A model generated the notes under the pieces. It was given only the letters and a program-made list of their open reading frames with translations. It had not been told where the DNA came from and made no database searches. A program made the position numbers and the translations under genes. DNA of 64,000 bases from Phellopilus nigrolimitatus (taxonomy: Eukaryota; Basidiomycota; Agaricomycetes; Hymenochaetales; Hymenochaetaceae), in assembly GCA_021029095.1 (NCBI GenBank), contig JAJOHG010000097.1, positions 41,303-105,302 on the forward strand. The letters are read 5' to 3'. The stretch's first letter is position 1, and each line of letters opens with the position of its first letter. This document shows, one piece after another, positions 42,503-54,247 of the stretch.

Positions 42503-42961
42503 GGTGCTCTGGTGCCAGTTGTAAGAGGAGTCAATGTAGAACGAGGGCAGTGGTGAGAGTCGAAGATGAATTGTTTTTTATAAGAATACATTTTATGCCG
42601 ATGCCGTTGTGGTACGCGCGTCATGGCGGCGATCTGAGGCTAGATGGCGAACAACTTAGATTAACGTATTTTGATAAGATATCGGAAAAATATGCGATTG
42701 GTCAATTTTATTGGCTCTGCAGTGCTCGTAAATTATATTCAGGGAACGGAGACAACACTCGATAATTGGTAGTGATATCTCCTTGACAGAAATGATAAAG
42801 GTATTCGCGAAGACCTTGCAGTTCATTTCCATCCAGTTTGACACTCATGCGCCTCAGTTTGAGCACTTACAAACTGATGTAAGAACGCAGTATGCTCAAT
42901 TTCGCACAGTCATTAAAATCTGTATAGAACTTGACACTCGAAGACATAAGCGAGGGGAAAG
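42503..42961. other. Spacer between the two aldo-keto reductase genes
   Basis: AT-rich 459 bp, no gene recognised. It should contain the promoter of gene A and the 3' end of gene B. Confidence 0.5.
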
Positions 42962-44424
42962 TCATGCAAGCAGCCATCGAGCCCCGTAGAACAAAGCAAC
43001 TGCAACAGTTACCGTAATCAAGCGAAAAGTCGCTTTTTTCCGCATGAAGCTCTGAAAGGAAGGAGGCCCCTTTGCGCCTGCTTCTTCGATGGCAGTGATT
43101 TCTGCATCTGTGAGCTCAGCTATGGATTCCAAGGTTAAATCGACATATAACATGGTGGTTATATGAGCTGACGTACGGAGGTCGGCTACGGCGAGGTACT
43201 CCTCGAGACGCTCTTTCTTCGTCGTCGTCCTGTCAATCATAATCGGTTGGTTTAGATTTTCTTTGTACTTCGGGGAGAAGGAAGATGCATACGTGACGAT
43301 TACAACGCCCTTGCTCTTCACCCATGAAAATATAACTTGCGCAGGTGTCGCACCGATCCGCTCGCCGATATTGCTCAGTACGTGGTCGACGGGTCCGCCT
43401 GGTGTCTTTGTTATCAGGCTGAGAAATAAAGCGAACAAATATCAGGATATTGATAATAAAACGGATATAGAGAACAGAAACTGACGTGAGGGAACTATAC
43501 GCCTCAAGTACAATCCCCTGTTTTGAGGCATACGCGACGAGGTCCTTGTTCTGATTCCAGTTATATGGATGGAAGCGGATCTATCCAGAAAGGGAGCGAT
43601 AAGAATGCGATTTTAAGTACAGAAAAAAACGAACCTGATTCACAGCAGGCTTGATCCGCGCTATCTTGTCCAGGTCCTGCAGCTGCTGGACGGAGAAGTT
43701 GCTAACCCCAATGCTCCTATAGCACAAAAAATCTGGGGTTAAAAAACAAACTACCATGATGCCGCACGCACTTTGCCAAGCCGGCATCCTTGATCTTCTC
43801 AAACTCGCGCCATGTATTCTCGAGCGTCCCGTCGACTATCGCCGGGTCATGGATAAGATAAAGGTCGACTTGCTTCAGTCCGAGCTTCAAATCATAAGAG
43901 GATATATCGCATCAGCCATTCAGCGAATTGGATTTCCCTGAAGCATCATGTGCACAATACAGACCTTCTGCAGACTGTTTTGAATCGCATCCCCGACCTT
44001 GCCGATGCTGTACTTGGTCGTGATGAATAATTCATCGCGCTGGAGATACTCCTCCCGGATTGCGTTTCCGACAAACTCCTCGTTCGCGTAAACTGTTACG
44101 CCGTTTTTTGAATATTAATGTGTCCTAGAGGACACATAGACATGGGCACGCACACTCCGCGGTATCGATGTGCGAGAAGCCGGTTTCGAGTGCCTGTCCG
44201 ACGTACACAGTCACGTCCTGCCAATGCACCACAGTGCGTTATAAATCCTTGGTAAACTTAAAGGACGACGAGAGCAGTCCACACACCTTCCCCTTCATCG
44301 TCGAACCCGAACCGAACGCGATAGCCGGTATCTGCGAACACACAGACTTCTCTCAGCACCGGTATGTTCGCATTCGCGTGCGCACCTCATTCCCGTCGTT
44401 GAGCTTGACCGACCCGAATGGCAT
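42962..44424 (-). CDS. Aldo-keto reductase B with C-terminal membrane anchor
   Basis: Tandem paralogue of gene A with the same exon pattern. It starts MPFGSVKLNDGNE at 44424; the 3' end reads TKTPGGPVDHVLSNIGERIG, TPAQVIFSWVKSKGVVIV, then TTKKERLEEYLAVADL. HIDTAE, SIGVSNFSVQQLQDL, IRFHPYNWNQNKDL and YASKQGIVLEAYSSL are clear. The tetrad D and Y (YANEEFVG) are present; K and H lie in exons near 44010 and 43870. It ends MRKKATFRLITVTVAVALFY, a hydrophobic tail with few residues after it, so both proteins would be tail-anchored with the enzyme facing the cytosol. No frame break was found here. The substrate is unknown. Confidence 0.8.
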
Positions 44425-44574
44425 GGTGGTCTGCTGCTAATCCTTATGATAAGATTAAGGACATGGACAGTAGTAGGAGCTAAAGAGGAATTGTTGTTAT
44501 TTATAAGACATCGGAGCCCGTGAGTGTACATGGTGACGGTCTGTCGCATCAAGCATGTACTGATAAGATAACGG

Positions 44575-45113
44575 GGCGAGACGTTTTCGCTTTTCGCCGT
44601 GCTTTCGCGAAGGTGTCGTGCACCGTTGTCAATGACAGATGAGAATCATCGCACCGGCCTTTCGCTCTTTCCTTCATGCGATTTATACAAGCTGACGAGT
44701 AATCCCACGGACGTCGTTCCACTTAGGTAACCACTTCCGTGCGTGGAAGCAGAATGGCACAGTCGCCAACAGACGCCTGGTTCCTCGGGTGAGACTGCAT
44801 TGTTTTTCTATTCAAAAGACTGCTCGCGGAGTCGAACTAATTGCGCTTCTGCTCTTCCTTGACGCTTAACTCTGCTTCCTATGCCTTTGTTCATCCATCT
44901 TTACACGGTATCTTTTGTCGTACCGGATACCCATTTAATACCGACGTCATCTTGCGCATCGCAGTGCCTCGAAGGAAGAAGTATGCTTCGTTTCCAATTA
45001 AAATCTTGGACACTTTTGCTGATTTATCTCTGTTTATTTTCTGCCAGGCGTCAACCACGCTTTAGAACAAGACGGGCGCGTCGCCATACTCACCGTAAAC
45101 CGCGTTCAATTCC
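44575..45113 (+). pseudogene. 3'-half copy of the secreted-protein gene
   Basis: Matches 26510-27672 with the start, signal peptide and exons 1-3 absent. Exon 4 is recognisable (CGTGCGTGGAAGCAGAATGG at 44740) but with the first codons altered and a small deletion after GTCGCCAACAG. The 16-nt exon is present at about 44970-44985. Exon 6 is missing. The last exon is present (45049-45110), but the stop codon is changed (GTCTAA to GTTCAA). It cannot make the protein. It has the same convergent relation to F8 that the intact gene has to F5. Confidence 0.85.
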
Positions 45114-45716
45114 GCACCTCACCTAAGCTCGTAGACTTCTTCAAGCTCCACCTGCTTACCATACCTTCGCAACATCGCAAGGGATTGGATTTTGGAAAAA
45201 CCATTTGTATTTGTTTCTCATGTGTACTTACCCAAAGCATGGCTCGTGTGTATACCCCGCATGTATATTTTGCTATTTCGCCCTTTTCCTTACTTTTTTG
45301 ACGATCAATTACGGCTTTGACGCACAGGGATTTGACGCACAGACAGAACATCTCTTTCAACGGATGGGACTAATCTCAGGACAATCATTGGGCGAGTATC
45401 TTCAGCTGGGTTGCTTAGACTGTATATATGAATATGTACTCGTCATATGGAATTCGTGGACCATTTTCGCGTTTGATAAAGCAAGCGTAGCCAATTCCCG
45501 ACAAGGGACCTGAGGAAGGTTCGTCAAATGTTCCTGTATTGCTCCCAAGCTCTCCCCACTCGCAATTCACAAATAAGAGCAAACGCGAAAAGCCGACACC
45601 GGTCAGGAACCCCATTTCTAGAGCAAAAGATCATATCCCCGCACTCTCCACTTCTTTACCCCTAAGACATGTCGAATATCGGCGCGGGGGACGATTTGGA
45701 TCCTGGACGTGGGGCA
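45114..45716. other. Spacer between the secreted-gene copy and F8
   Basis: No gene. It is a direct-orientation partner of 27673-28228, and its right part (45530-45660) is close to the F2 3' flank (8540-8620 reversed). Confidence 0.6.
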
Positions 45717-47282
45717 TCAAAAGAATACGAGGTTGATCCCATGCTCTGCGCAATAGCGTTCGGTCTTGGGCAGATAATCACTCAAGTCAATTACATCTTC
45801 CGAGCCGTCCCAACGAGCCAGGCACTTTGGGGGAGGCACCGTAAACGCACGTAAATTGGGGAGCGTGTTGAGAATCTCAACGAAGCGCGTATCCCAGCCA
45901 CCTATTACGTGCCGATTACCTGCCTTCACAAATATAGCACTGAAGTCCATAATGATGTGCAGCTCTTCAAGCAAGCTGGGAAGCAGTGGCGAATATCCTG
46001 ACTCAAAAAACCAGGGGAAACTGCCGCAGTAGTGGAAGTGCAGCCTCAGGATGCGCAGTTTCGTGCAGAAAAGCAAGATATCGCACGTTTCTTTGGTATC
46101 AATGGAAGAAAGGCTTACGACAAGGGTCAATGCCTTGAGCTGAGGAAGCGCCGGCCGGACGACCACAGGCAACGAATAATCCTGTGTATCGCGTTCCTTA
46201 ATGATAAGATCGCAGCCACAGAGTGTGAGATTCTTCAATGTATAGTCCTTACATGGCTGAAAAAGCCAGCGTAGATATTGCTCAGACGGTTTGTCCGCTT
46301 TCCCTGCAAAGTCGATTTCTGTGAGTTTGGAGCATGGTGATAGCTTGCTGAGGAAGTCAGGAATGGTATATGGATAGGCCTCGGGGCACGTCCAATCGAT
46401 GAGTTTCAGCCGCCTAAGTGACGGCATCCGTGCAACAGTCTCGCAAAGGCCAGGCAGCTGCCGAGACGGTCCACATCTATTTCCGACAGTCAACTGCTCC
46501 AAGTCCTGAAAATCTGCTAGGCTGCGGATAACATCGACGACATGTGGGCCAAACTCATCTGCATCGAATCGTGCCCAAACTGCAAGGGTTGCGACATTCG
46601 GGGCAACGTGCGGTAGGGCAGTGAGGAGAGCAAACATTTCGTCAGATCTGTCTTCTGCTTTTGTGTGATACTGCAGGTTGGGCATGTCGAAGCAGATATG
46701 CCGAGTCCAGGGGCCAAAGAGCGGGTTGCGGAATAGGGAGTACAAGCCAAAGCTCCCAACAACTTGCACCCCTCGTTGCATGGCGCGCTGCACTGATCTG
46801 GTCCACGATCGGTGCACAAGACACATGCTCCTGAGGGTCTCGACATCCTCATGCAGGAAACTCACATGTGCCGAATAAGTGAAACGACCACCGTATTTCT
46901 GGGGGACCGGGAAGCTGCTGGCGTCTACGGGTAGATCTGCGGTAATCATGTCCACAACAAGATTCACGATCGTTAAAGGAATAGGTGTGATCTCTGTGGA
47001 TTGCGGCCACGAGCGCTCGTACGCGGCCTGACGCCTGCTATCCGCAATTTGGCACAGAACATCTACGCCGCTGGTAAAGGAAATCTCCTCGATTTTGAAT
47101 GTAGGATCCCGGAGTATTCGAAGTAAATCGTCGAAGGCGGACAGAGAGAACTGAGGGCGTTCTTGCCCACCAAACAAGAAGGATGCCAACAAAGCATCTG
47201 ATTCAGATCTGAATCGGACTCTCGCTTGTGAGTCTGTATCGACGAAATAAGGGCCATGTGTGGATCCAGATGTGGCTGTCAT
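45717..47282 (-). CDS. F-box-like/LRR family protein F8
   Basis: Intact single-exon gene of about 521 residues from the family start at 47282. The frame is open to 47606, but the extra 108 codons coincide with non-coding 5' flank in the paralogues, so I do not include them. The F-box-like segment reads LRSMCLVHRSWTRSVQRAMQ and the linker NPLFGPWTRHICF; LRRs and a C-terminus ending GINLVFF follow. Its 5' neighbour is the intact MFS transporter. This F8-MFS order is the source of the MFS tail found next to F2 and F6. Confidence 0.85.
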   Translation of the reverse strand: MTATSGSTHGPYFVDTDSQARVRFRSESDALLASFLFGGQERPQFSLSAFDDLLRILRDPTFKIEEISFTSGVDVLCQIADSRRQAAYERSWPQSTEITPIPLTIVNLVVDMITADLPVDASSFPVPQKYGGRFTYSAHVSFLHEDVETLRSMCLVHRSWTRSVQRAMQRGVQVVGSFGLYSLFRNPLFGPWTRHICFDMPNLQYHTKAEDRSDEMFALLTALPHVAPNVATLAVWARFDADEFGPHVVDVIRSLADFQDLEQLTVGNRCGPSRQLPGLCETVARMPSLRRLKLIDWTCPEAYPYTIPDFLSKLSPCSKLTEIDFAGKADKPSEQYLRWLFQPCKDYTLKNLTLCGCDLIIKERDTQDYSLPVVVRPALPQLKALTLVVSLSSIDTKETCDILLFCTKLRILRLHFHYCGSFPWFFESGYSPLLPSLLEELHIIMDFSAIFVKAGNRHVIGGWDTRFVEILNTLPNLRAFTVPPPKCLARWDGSEDVIDLSDYLPKTERYCAEHGINLVFF

Positions 47283-47714
47283 AGCTGTATGATCAAGGGA
47301 AACACCTCTACTGTTGTTGTTGTCGTTTGTCCTTTTGTTTGTATTCATCTGACATAAACCATTATGTAACTCCTTCCTGCGGTTTACTTTGCAACGCCAG
47401 CAGCTGCTCTGGAACGTCCCATCTGAAAGAGACGCATGTTCGATATTTTTTGGAACTAAAGAAAAGAAAGATCGAATGAACATTCTATGTCTAATTCGTC
47501 GTTTAGTTGTATCGTCAGAAACGGTAGATGAGTGTCTTTGCCCCCTTAGCAGCCTTACGTTCCTCCTCCACGATGCACTACTGCTTTTCCCCCTATGTTC
47601 TTCCAACCCAACGCCCAGAAAACTCTCAATCTCTGTTTAGCATAGCAATCGATCTAAGGCTATTACGAGTATCCTTTGAGAATTTCAACGGAGTTCTGAA
47701 CTAATCGTGTCCAT
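47283..47714. other. F8 upstream / MFS 3' region
   Basis: No gene. Homologous to 33600-33840 and, less well, to 6440-6680. It is only 432 bp between the F8 start and the MFS stop. Confidence 0.6.
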
Positions 47715-50225
47715 TCAAGAGCCAAAGGCAGGCATCGCCTTAGCGAACTTGCTGCGCGCACGGATCTGCGGGCCCCAGCGGAACAGCTACGAAAGTTAAT
47801 TTTCTTTGCGTTATAGCTTTAAACATGAATAAGGTCAAAGGAGAGCTGCTTACGACAAAGGGGATAGGCATCATCAGGACCGCGATGAAAGCAAAGATGG
47901 TGGACGCCCATTTGAACGTCAAGCTGTTGTACATCTGCCGCGTGAACAGCGGGAATGCAGTCCCTGCAATATTGCCTGACGAATCGGTTTTGTAAACGTT
48001 TAGAGGACAATGTGGGACGAAACGGAAAGAGCCCACGACAAAGACTTTGGCCCGCGAGAGCGGAGGACGCGAATGGACCGTAGCTAGGGTGATCGCTTCG
48101 CGTCAGTAAGTTGGATGCGAATGACGAGAGTTCCTTACCAGTCAGCAAGGTATGTAAAGACGGTAAGATAGATGATATACATCGACCACATGAAAAGCTG
48201 GAAGAAGATGCGAATGAGTAAAGTTTCCCTAAACATACCTTCATCTCCATACTCACTGTTATTCCAATGGCCATACCAATCCAGTGGACGTTCGCGTACG
48301 ACGTCCATGCATACAGGAACATCGAAGCCGGGAAAAGAATACCCGCGAAGCACGCTGAATAGAGCCGCGCCTCCTTTCCCTTGACACCCACTCGTTTTCT
48401 GTAAAATTCAGGTTATGTGAGAAATAAGTCGTCGCGGCAATGAACACAGAAGAACATACTTGTAGATTCTCTCTTGGTAGAATTGGTTAGACATGTATCC
48501 AAAAATTGAGCCGATCCTGCGAGATGCTTCGTGAGCTCACAATCTAAGCATAATCCAGGAAATGCCAGAAAGCTTACAGCATAGTAACGAACACTGTCCC
48601 GACTTCGCCTATGTTGAAATTATGCAGCTCTTGAAACGCGGGGGAAATGGATCTGGAAGACAGAGTTTCAGAGAAAAACGCAAGAAAGTCAAGTGAGGTT
48701 CAACCTACTCAACCAAAACGTAAAGAACGCCCCAGGCGAAACCGACCCATAACTTTATGGAAAAGACGATCATTAGAGTTCTGCATTCTCATGGACGGAT
48801 AAAGAAGGGAAAAGTCTTACACTGAAGCTCGCGACAACAGGCTCAGTAAAAAGCAGGTCTTGATAATCGGTGAGTTAGTCAGAGTTCACCGATACGAGGA
48901 TGTCAAATAGGACTTACAAATCGGACGGGTGCAAGAGAGCAAGATCAAAGAGCGCAGGCTTCCTCTTTCGTCTTCGATGCGTGCGCGATACCGAAGGTCG
49001 CCCGATTCCTCTCGCAGTCTTCTGGCGGAACGGGTTAGGAGAACCGAAGAGCGTGTCTCCTTCATGGTGATGACCATGACAATGAAGAAGGCACCGTCAA
49101 TACTATATGACAAAATTGGAGGCAAAGATGTTAGGATGTAAAATATACGATAAAAATGGTGACGCACATTACACTAACCCACTGTATCCAACGCCATCCG
49201 AGATTTGCGTTCATCTCGATCCACCCGGAAAAGACGGGTCCCACGCCGGTGGCACTGATCGCAGCGATAGAAAAGACAGCCATCGGAACCCCTCGTCTAA
49301 AAAGGAGGGTGAATGGACAGCAACAAACAACGAGTGAAAAACTTACTCATGCGGTGCCCATATATCTGCAATAGTACCACCCACCATGGTAGACCCGGTT
49401 GAACCAGCAGCACCACAGATGAACCGGAAGATAATGACGGACTGGATGTTCTTCGCTCTAGCAAAAGAAAGAAAGAAATGCAAGGGAGAAGGTCTTCGTA
49501 AGACTCATGAACAGCAGGAAAGCAAAGGCGAACGAACAGTGCGATACCAAGCTGCATGAGAAGGAAAATTAGAATGGAAGCAACGTATAACGGCTGTCTA
49601 CCAAACTCCTCGCTGAATGGAGCGGTAACTAATGGAGTGATGGCAAACCCCAGCGCGTATGTACTGAAGCCAACTGTGGCCTGGAAGACCGTGCAATTCA
49701 GGTCGTGAGTCATGGAGGTGTATCCCATGGCATAGGTAGACGCGCCAGCAGCTGTTCGTAATAAGTGAGCTTTTAGTGAAAATGTATAAGATACAAAATC
49801 ACTTACCTGATAGACAAGTAAATACCGACGCGGCGATGGTTATAGCCCACTTACGACCCCGCGAGAAATTCGCGGGGTTGCGAGCATCCCCCTTTTCCCA
49901 ATCGATCTGGGAGACCAACCATTAGAAACCATGCTCTGTCGAGATCAATGGAGACGACACGAACGTATAGGATGTCAGCGGAAGGCGGAGTCGAGCGTTC
50001 ATCGCTCTTCTCCTGTTTACCTTCGTTCTCATCCTCACAACGACCTTGAGAGGCGGGATGCTCACCACGTAAAGTTCGGGCACTGTGCTGCGCTATTCCC
50101 TCCTCCAGCGCCTGTGCGCTAGGTCGCGACTGCAGGTTTAAACGCGGATCGATATATTCCTGAGCGGAATTGACGTCGAGGACAGCAAGGTGTTCGAAAG
50201 GCGTCTTGTCGTCGCTTGTAGCCAT
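47715..50225 (-). CDS. MFS transporter, DHA1-type multidrug/polyamine-like
   Basis: Plasma-membrane proton antiporter of the major facilitator superfamily, about nine exons. The N-terminal cytosolic tail (ATSDDKTPFEHLAVLDVNSA) is followed by a W-x-x-GD.RNP.N entry motif (IDWEKGDARNPANFSRGRKW). Transmembrane segments include WAITIAASVFTCLSAAAGAS, STYALGFAITPLVTAPFSEE with FGRQPLY, SVIIFRFICGAAGST, GGTIADIWAPHERGVPMAVF, WRWIQWV, a second half with FGYMSNQFYQERIYKKR, and GPFASSALAGQSLCRNIAGT. The last exon (after PIPFV) encodes LFRWGPQIRARSKFAKAMPA and ends at 47715. The motifs fit fungal DHA1 exporters; the substrate cannot be told. No disabling change was seen. Confidence 0.88.
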
Positions 50226-51276
50226 TTCTCTACTTGCGATGTCTTCCTCAAAATCTGATATAGCCAGAGCGGAGTGTTCAAGGAATAGTCAGAGCACTTC
50301 GTGTGTCGAAGGAGGGAAAATGCAAAGTGGTGCGATTTATTTTTGGTAAAGTTATTCGCCATCCTTTTGCGAGCTTTAGCCGACTGATGTCTCGGATGAG
50401 TCATCTTATCACGATTTTGTTATTTACAGTAGGAGATCCAAGTCGCTCCTCCTTCCGGCCTGAATTTCTGTCGCCGTCCATTTTCTTCATGACTCACAAA
50501 GTCGATGATTCGCATTTTTGAGCGGCCTGTTCCAAAAAAATCAAGTCCAAAACTCAAGTGTTTCTTGGAAATAGCAGCCCAACCAGGATAGACAACGGTA
50601 GCCCGTCCCGACGAGCAGAGTCAAGTGAGGATTGCGTATTCAAAGAAAATGGCACTGGCATCTTCACGTCGAGACATCGATCTCGCCGTTATAAAATCTC
50701 CTTCCCTCAGATCGTAGAGCACTGCTTCAGCGCTGATGCTGCGGCGATCGTCTAGATCGTCCATCATTTTTAAAGGACCCACATCGCCCACCAAGGTAAG
50801 CCGCGAACCATCTGGGATGAAGTACAAGTGCTCGCAACCGTTCAGGATGAACAATTTGGAACGTATATATGGAACAAGCTGGCTGTCGTCCTAGTGCGTA
50901 CGCCAGGAATGAGTTGCGGAGCGAGCTTTTCCCAGGCTATGTACTCCTGGCATTTTCAGCTGCATGAGTGACCGTCATACCTTTTGATTGCCTCCGTGGT
51001 AAGTTTAGGATCTTACATAAGTAGGCTTTCAGGCATGAGAAATTAAGTAACACCAGCACATTGTATATTTCGATTTCGATTTTCCAAGCTACATCTTCAG
51101 CAATACAGACACATACAACAATCTAAGGTACAAAGTCTATTAGCTCGTGATAAACAGCGAGCTAGTGGTTTGAAAGTTTGGGTTTCTGTCCGCGGTAGAA
51201 TGAGTAGAGAAATTCAAAGTGAGTCCATTGGCTCTCGAACGCTCAGAAAACTAGCTTCTAGTGCAGCATTTAACAG
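50226..51276. other. MFS - protease intergenic region
   Basis: About 1.05 kb, AT-rich. Apart from a possible coding remnant at 50621-50880 nothing is recognised. It is the probable MFS promoter on its left side. Confidence 0.45.
50621..50880 (-). pseudogene. Possible coding remnant, unknown
   Basis: A minus-strand frame reading LFILNGCEHLYFIPDGSRLT, LVGDVGPLKMMDDLDD and a charged end has protein-like composition, unlike its surroundings, and ends at a stop. There is no upstream exon or start context I could support, and no family is recognised. It may be a 3' remnant of a lost gene or chance. Confidence 0.25.
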
Positions 51277-52745
51277 CTAATTTGACCCGTAGTTGGTCGT
51301 AGCATTCGTGTTGCTGGTGGTGGCAATTCCGACCTTACGGTTCTGCGTGTCAAAGACCGTGTAGAAGCGTTGGACTGCGCAAAGACATGTCAGTTTTCAA
51401 AGCAGAGCCCGAATCAATGAAAGAAATGAACGCACGCCACGCGAAGCCGTTGATGAAGTCCAAGCCCTGTCCGCTGTTGGAGCCGTTGTCCGCAGCAACC
51501 AGGTAGATGTCGCTGCTGCTGCCACCGAGCTTGGAGTTAAGCGAGCGCGGCCAAATCTGCGCGTCGCGGGTGAATTCGTAGGTTGTACCGCCAATCTTGA
51601 AGAAGAGCGACTTGAGGTTCTGGTACTGGCTGTCGCTGATCTTGAGCAGACCAGTCGTTTGGTCGGGAGTTCCGCCCGTCGCGGTCTGGTATGCCTAGGT
51701 TGGATGTCAGATCGAAATTCTACACCGAAAGGAAACGGAAAACATACCTTGTACGCGTCAGTCGCGAGGTAAAGCAGAGTCGTGCCCGTGTCGACGATTC
51801 CTGCGGTTTCCTTAAGAATCTGCGTGCCGTCTGCGGAGCCGTACGTGATGCTCTGATCAATGCCCCAGTAACGGCTTGCTGGGCTTGTCGACGTGATATC
51901 TACGTAGTTGATCGAGCCCGTGAATTTAGTCGAGTCTGTGCCACCGAAAGTAAGCTCGCCGTTAGCAACGTTCGAGCTACTTGTTGTCGGTTCGTAGCTG
52001 ATGCCGATCGAGTTGGTAGAAATCGTCTTTTGCGCAAAGAGATTGTCCGTGACGGTAGGGACAGGCTTGTTGTCGCTGACGGTACCCTGCGTGAGGTCGA
52101 CGGGACCAATGCCAAGGATGCCGTCCTGGCCAGTGAAGCCCTGAGACAGAGAACATATCAGCTTAAGCGCAAGGTTGAAAGCTGAAGAGCCTTACTTGAG
52201 AAGTAGTCGCGACACCGAGGCCCTGCTTCTGAATGACAAGGTCTGAACTGAGGAATACTTTGTCGATGTATTCCTCGCCCGAGAAGGAGCCCGAGCCGTA
52301 GCTGACCTTGATCGTGCTCTTGGTGTCCTGCGATGTCGACGTCGGGGTATACTTCTTGGACGCGCCGACCCAGGTGTTGGAGGACCCGGTGTCAATCCTG
52401 CAAAGGAAATTAGTATTAGAAAAAGATGAGGAGCCCGGAAGGTAAGAGATGAACGCACAGCAGATTAAACTTGTTGTCGGCTGAGCCTACACCGACCTGC
52501 AGAGTGTAGGTGACACCGGCGTCGGTCACGTCGATCGTGCTGTCGGTATTAGCGGCGGTGTTTCCTGCGAAGGAAACAAGCTTCTTGAGGTCCGCAGAGT
52601 TGGCGACATTCGGACCGTGCGGGCTGTAACCTTTGACGAACTTCGCGACGCGAGCGCGCTCCGCATCAATGAAACTCTTCGCATTGCCGGTGTGCTTGAG
52701 CTGCGTGGCGATGGGGAGGCTATGGACTTTGACTTGGGACGCCAT
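51277..52745 (-). CDS. Pepsin-family aspartic protease (A1), polyporopepsin-like
   Basis: Five exons encode a bilobed aspartic endopeptidase. Both catalytic motifs are present: IDTGSSNTWVGASK (N-lobe, split by intron 1 just before the motif) and ETAGIVDTGTTLLYL (C-lobe). The flap is VSYGSGSFSGEEY. Further family blocks are GQDGILGIGPVDLT, NGELTFGG, PASRYWGIDQ, YLVAADNGSNSGQGLDFING and QRFYTVFDTQN. The sequence closely resembles the polyporopepsin group of wood-decay fungi. No classical signal peptide is visible: the chain starts MASQVKVHSLPIATQLKHTG (an in-frame Met lies at 52766), then a propeptide-like stretch (IDAERARVAKFVKG). It may be intracellular/vacuolar or have an unannotated 5' exon. 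The only cysteine-poor region fits this group. Confidence 0.9.
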
Positions 52746-54247
52746 GCCGCGATATTTGGATGGCAAGCAACCTATGGTGGATATACTGAGATGGGGAAGA
52801 TTAGGGAGCGAGCTTGAGTGGATTGGTGAAGAGGAATGCGCAGCGAGGAGCGTCCTTTATACGCAATTCGAGTGGCGGTTGCGTCACTGCAGTCGCCATC
52901 ATAGCTAGGAATAATGCTACATTGGGTAAATTTAGAAGCAGCGTTCGCCACATAGCTCCTAGGAGACGACAAAAGAGGGTGTATTCGGTAGCCGCTATTA
53001 AGCACCCTCAGAGAGCCAGATAGAAGAAGCCTAGGCAGTCAATTTCTCCGAACTTAGCGTTGTAGCAATAGCGGGCTCGTATGGCATAGATAACGCTTCC
53101 CCGGACAGCTTTATTGCAGTACTCGAAGCACTAGAGAATTATGGTAGACACCTCCTTAGCATATGATAAAAGCTTTGAGGCATCGATTTGTACTCAATAC
53201 CTCCGAGAAGAGTACAAGATCCACATCGTGTGGCGCACGACTCTGGCACGAGGGGGCGTTGGCAACATGCCCAGTTATTGCAGCTCCATCTGACATCAGG
53301 AAGGCGAATTGGTTGAGGGGGAGCGAACGATAGCAAATATCAGTTGCAGTGCAGTGTGCCACGGATGAAGTCCCCTTTTGCTTTGATAGTCGTCCGCGGA
53401 AGATACGGCCTCAATGGTCCGCCCCAGCCCGATCTCATGTCGTCGGACATTTCTTGCAAGGAGATATCAAAGAAGATATTATGAGCAGTATAGAAGCATG
53501 ATAAAACTAGCCTGACTTGGGATTGGACAACTTGCACTACTTATTTGTGATTGCGTCATTTCCACACTGGGATAAAATGTGGCACAAGCTAGCTCATGAC
53601 ATAGCGCAACTTCGGATAAATCGAAACCGAGGAAAAGAGCATTCGTTTAGTTGACGTTTGCTGCAAGTAACTTACGGTACCAAAGAGATAAGAAGTGAAC
53701 GAGAAGACCGAATGCTTCGCTGTTTTCCCACGTCGACTTCGTAAATAGGTTCCGAGCATCAGTATATCCCCGTGTGTCTCAATAATGGAGGGCGAAAAGA
53801 CAGTCTCCACCTGATAAAGTGTTCGGCCGAGTCAACCATAAGAGTACGTCAAGGACCGACACGTGTTGTCGGAGCAAAGTTGGTAATGACGAAGATCCTT
53901 TTCGGTAATCGTTATTGCAGTCCTAGAGGGCACAATAGTTTATCAGTGTCATATATGAAAGGCGGTGGCGACGTCAGTAAGCAGGGTAAAAAATTCAGAG
54001 GTCACAGGTGATCTGTATTCGTTCTCGCTCGCAAGCATAAGCGTCAACGCAATTGGGAAGACTACCCACCTACACGCGTCATAAAAACAAATTTTGAACA
54101 AATCGTCATCATCATCAAATAAACATACATTTAGGCGAGACACACTAGGAGATAGAACAGATAGCACAAAGAGGAGGACAGAAGCCAGAATGGATAAATC
54201 ATTGACACAAAAATCAAGGGTGATATACTTTTGAGTGGTCATTCATT
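52746..54247. other. Protease - eIF3i intergenic region
   Basis: About 1.5 kb without a recognisable gene, RNA or repeat. Short frames here are not protein-like. It contains the protease promoter (left) and the eIF3i 3' UTR (right). Confidence 0.45.

Noticed and set aside
2407..47282. F cluster considered as an NLR/het incompatibility or defence system
   Set aside because: No NACHT, HET, TIR or kinase domain is visible in or beside these genes; only F-box-like and LRR character is supported.
47283..47606. N-terminal extension of F8 by 108 codons
   Set aside because: The same DNA is out of frame or stop-containing upstream of the paralogues, and the conserved start context is at 47282.
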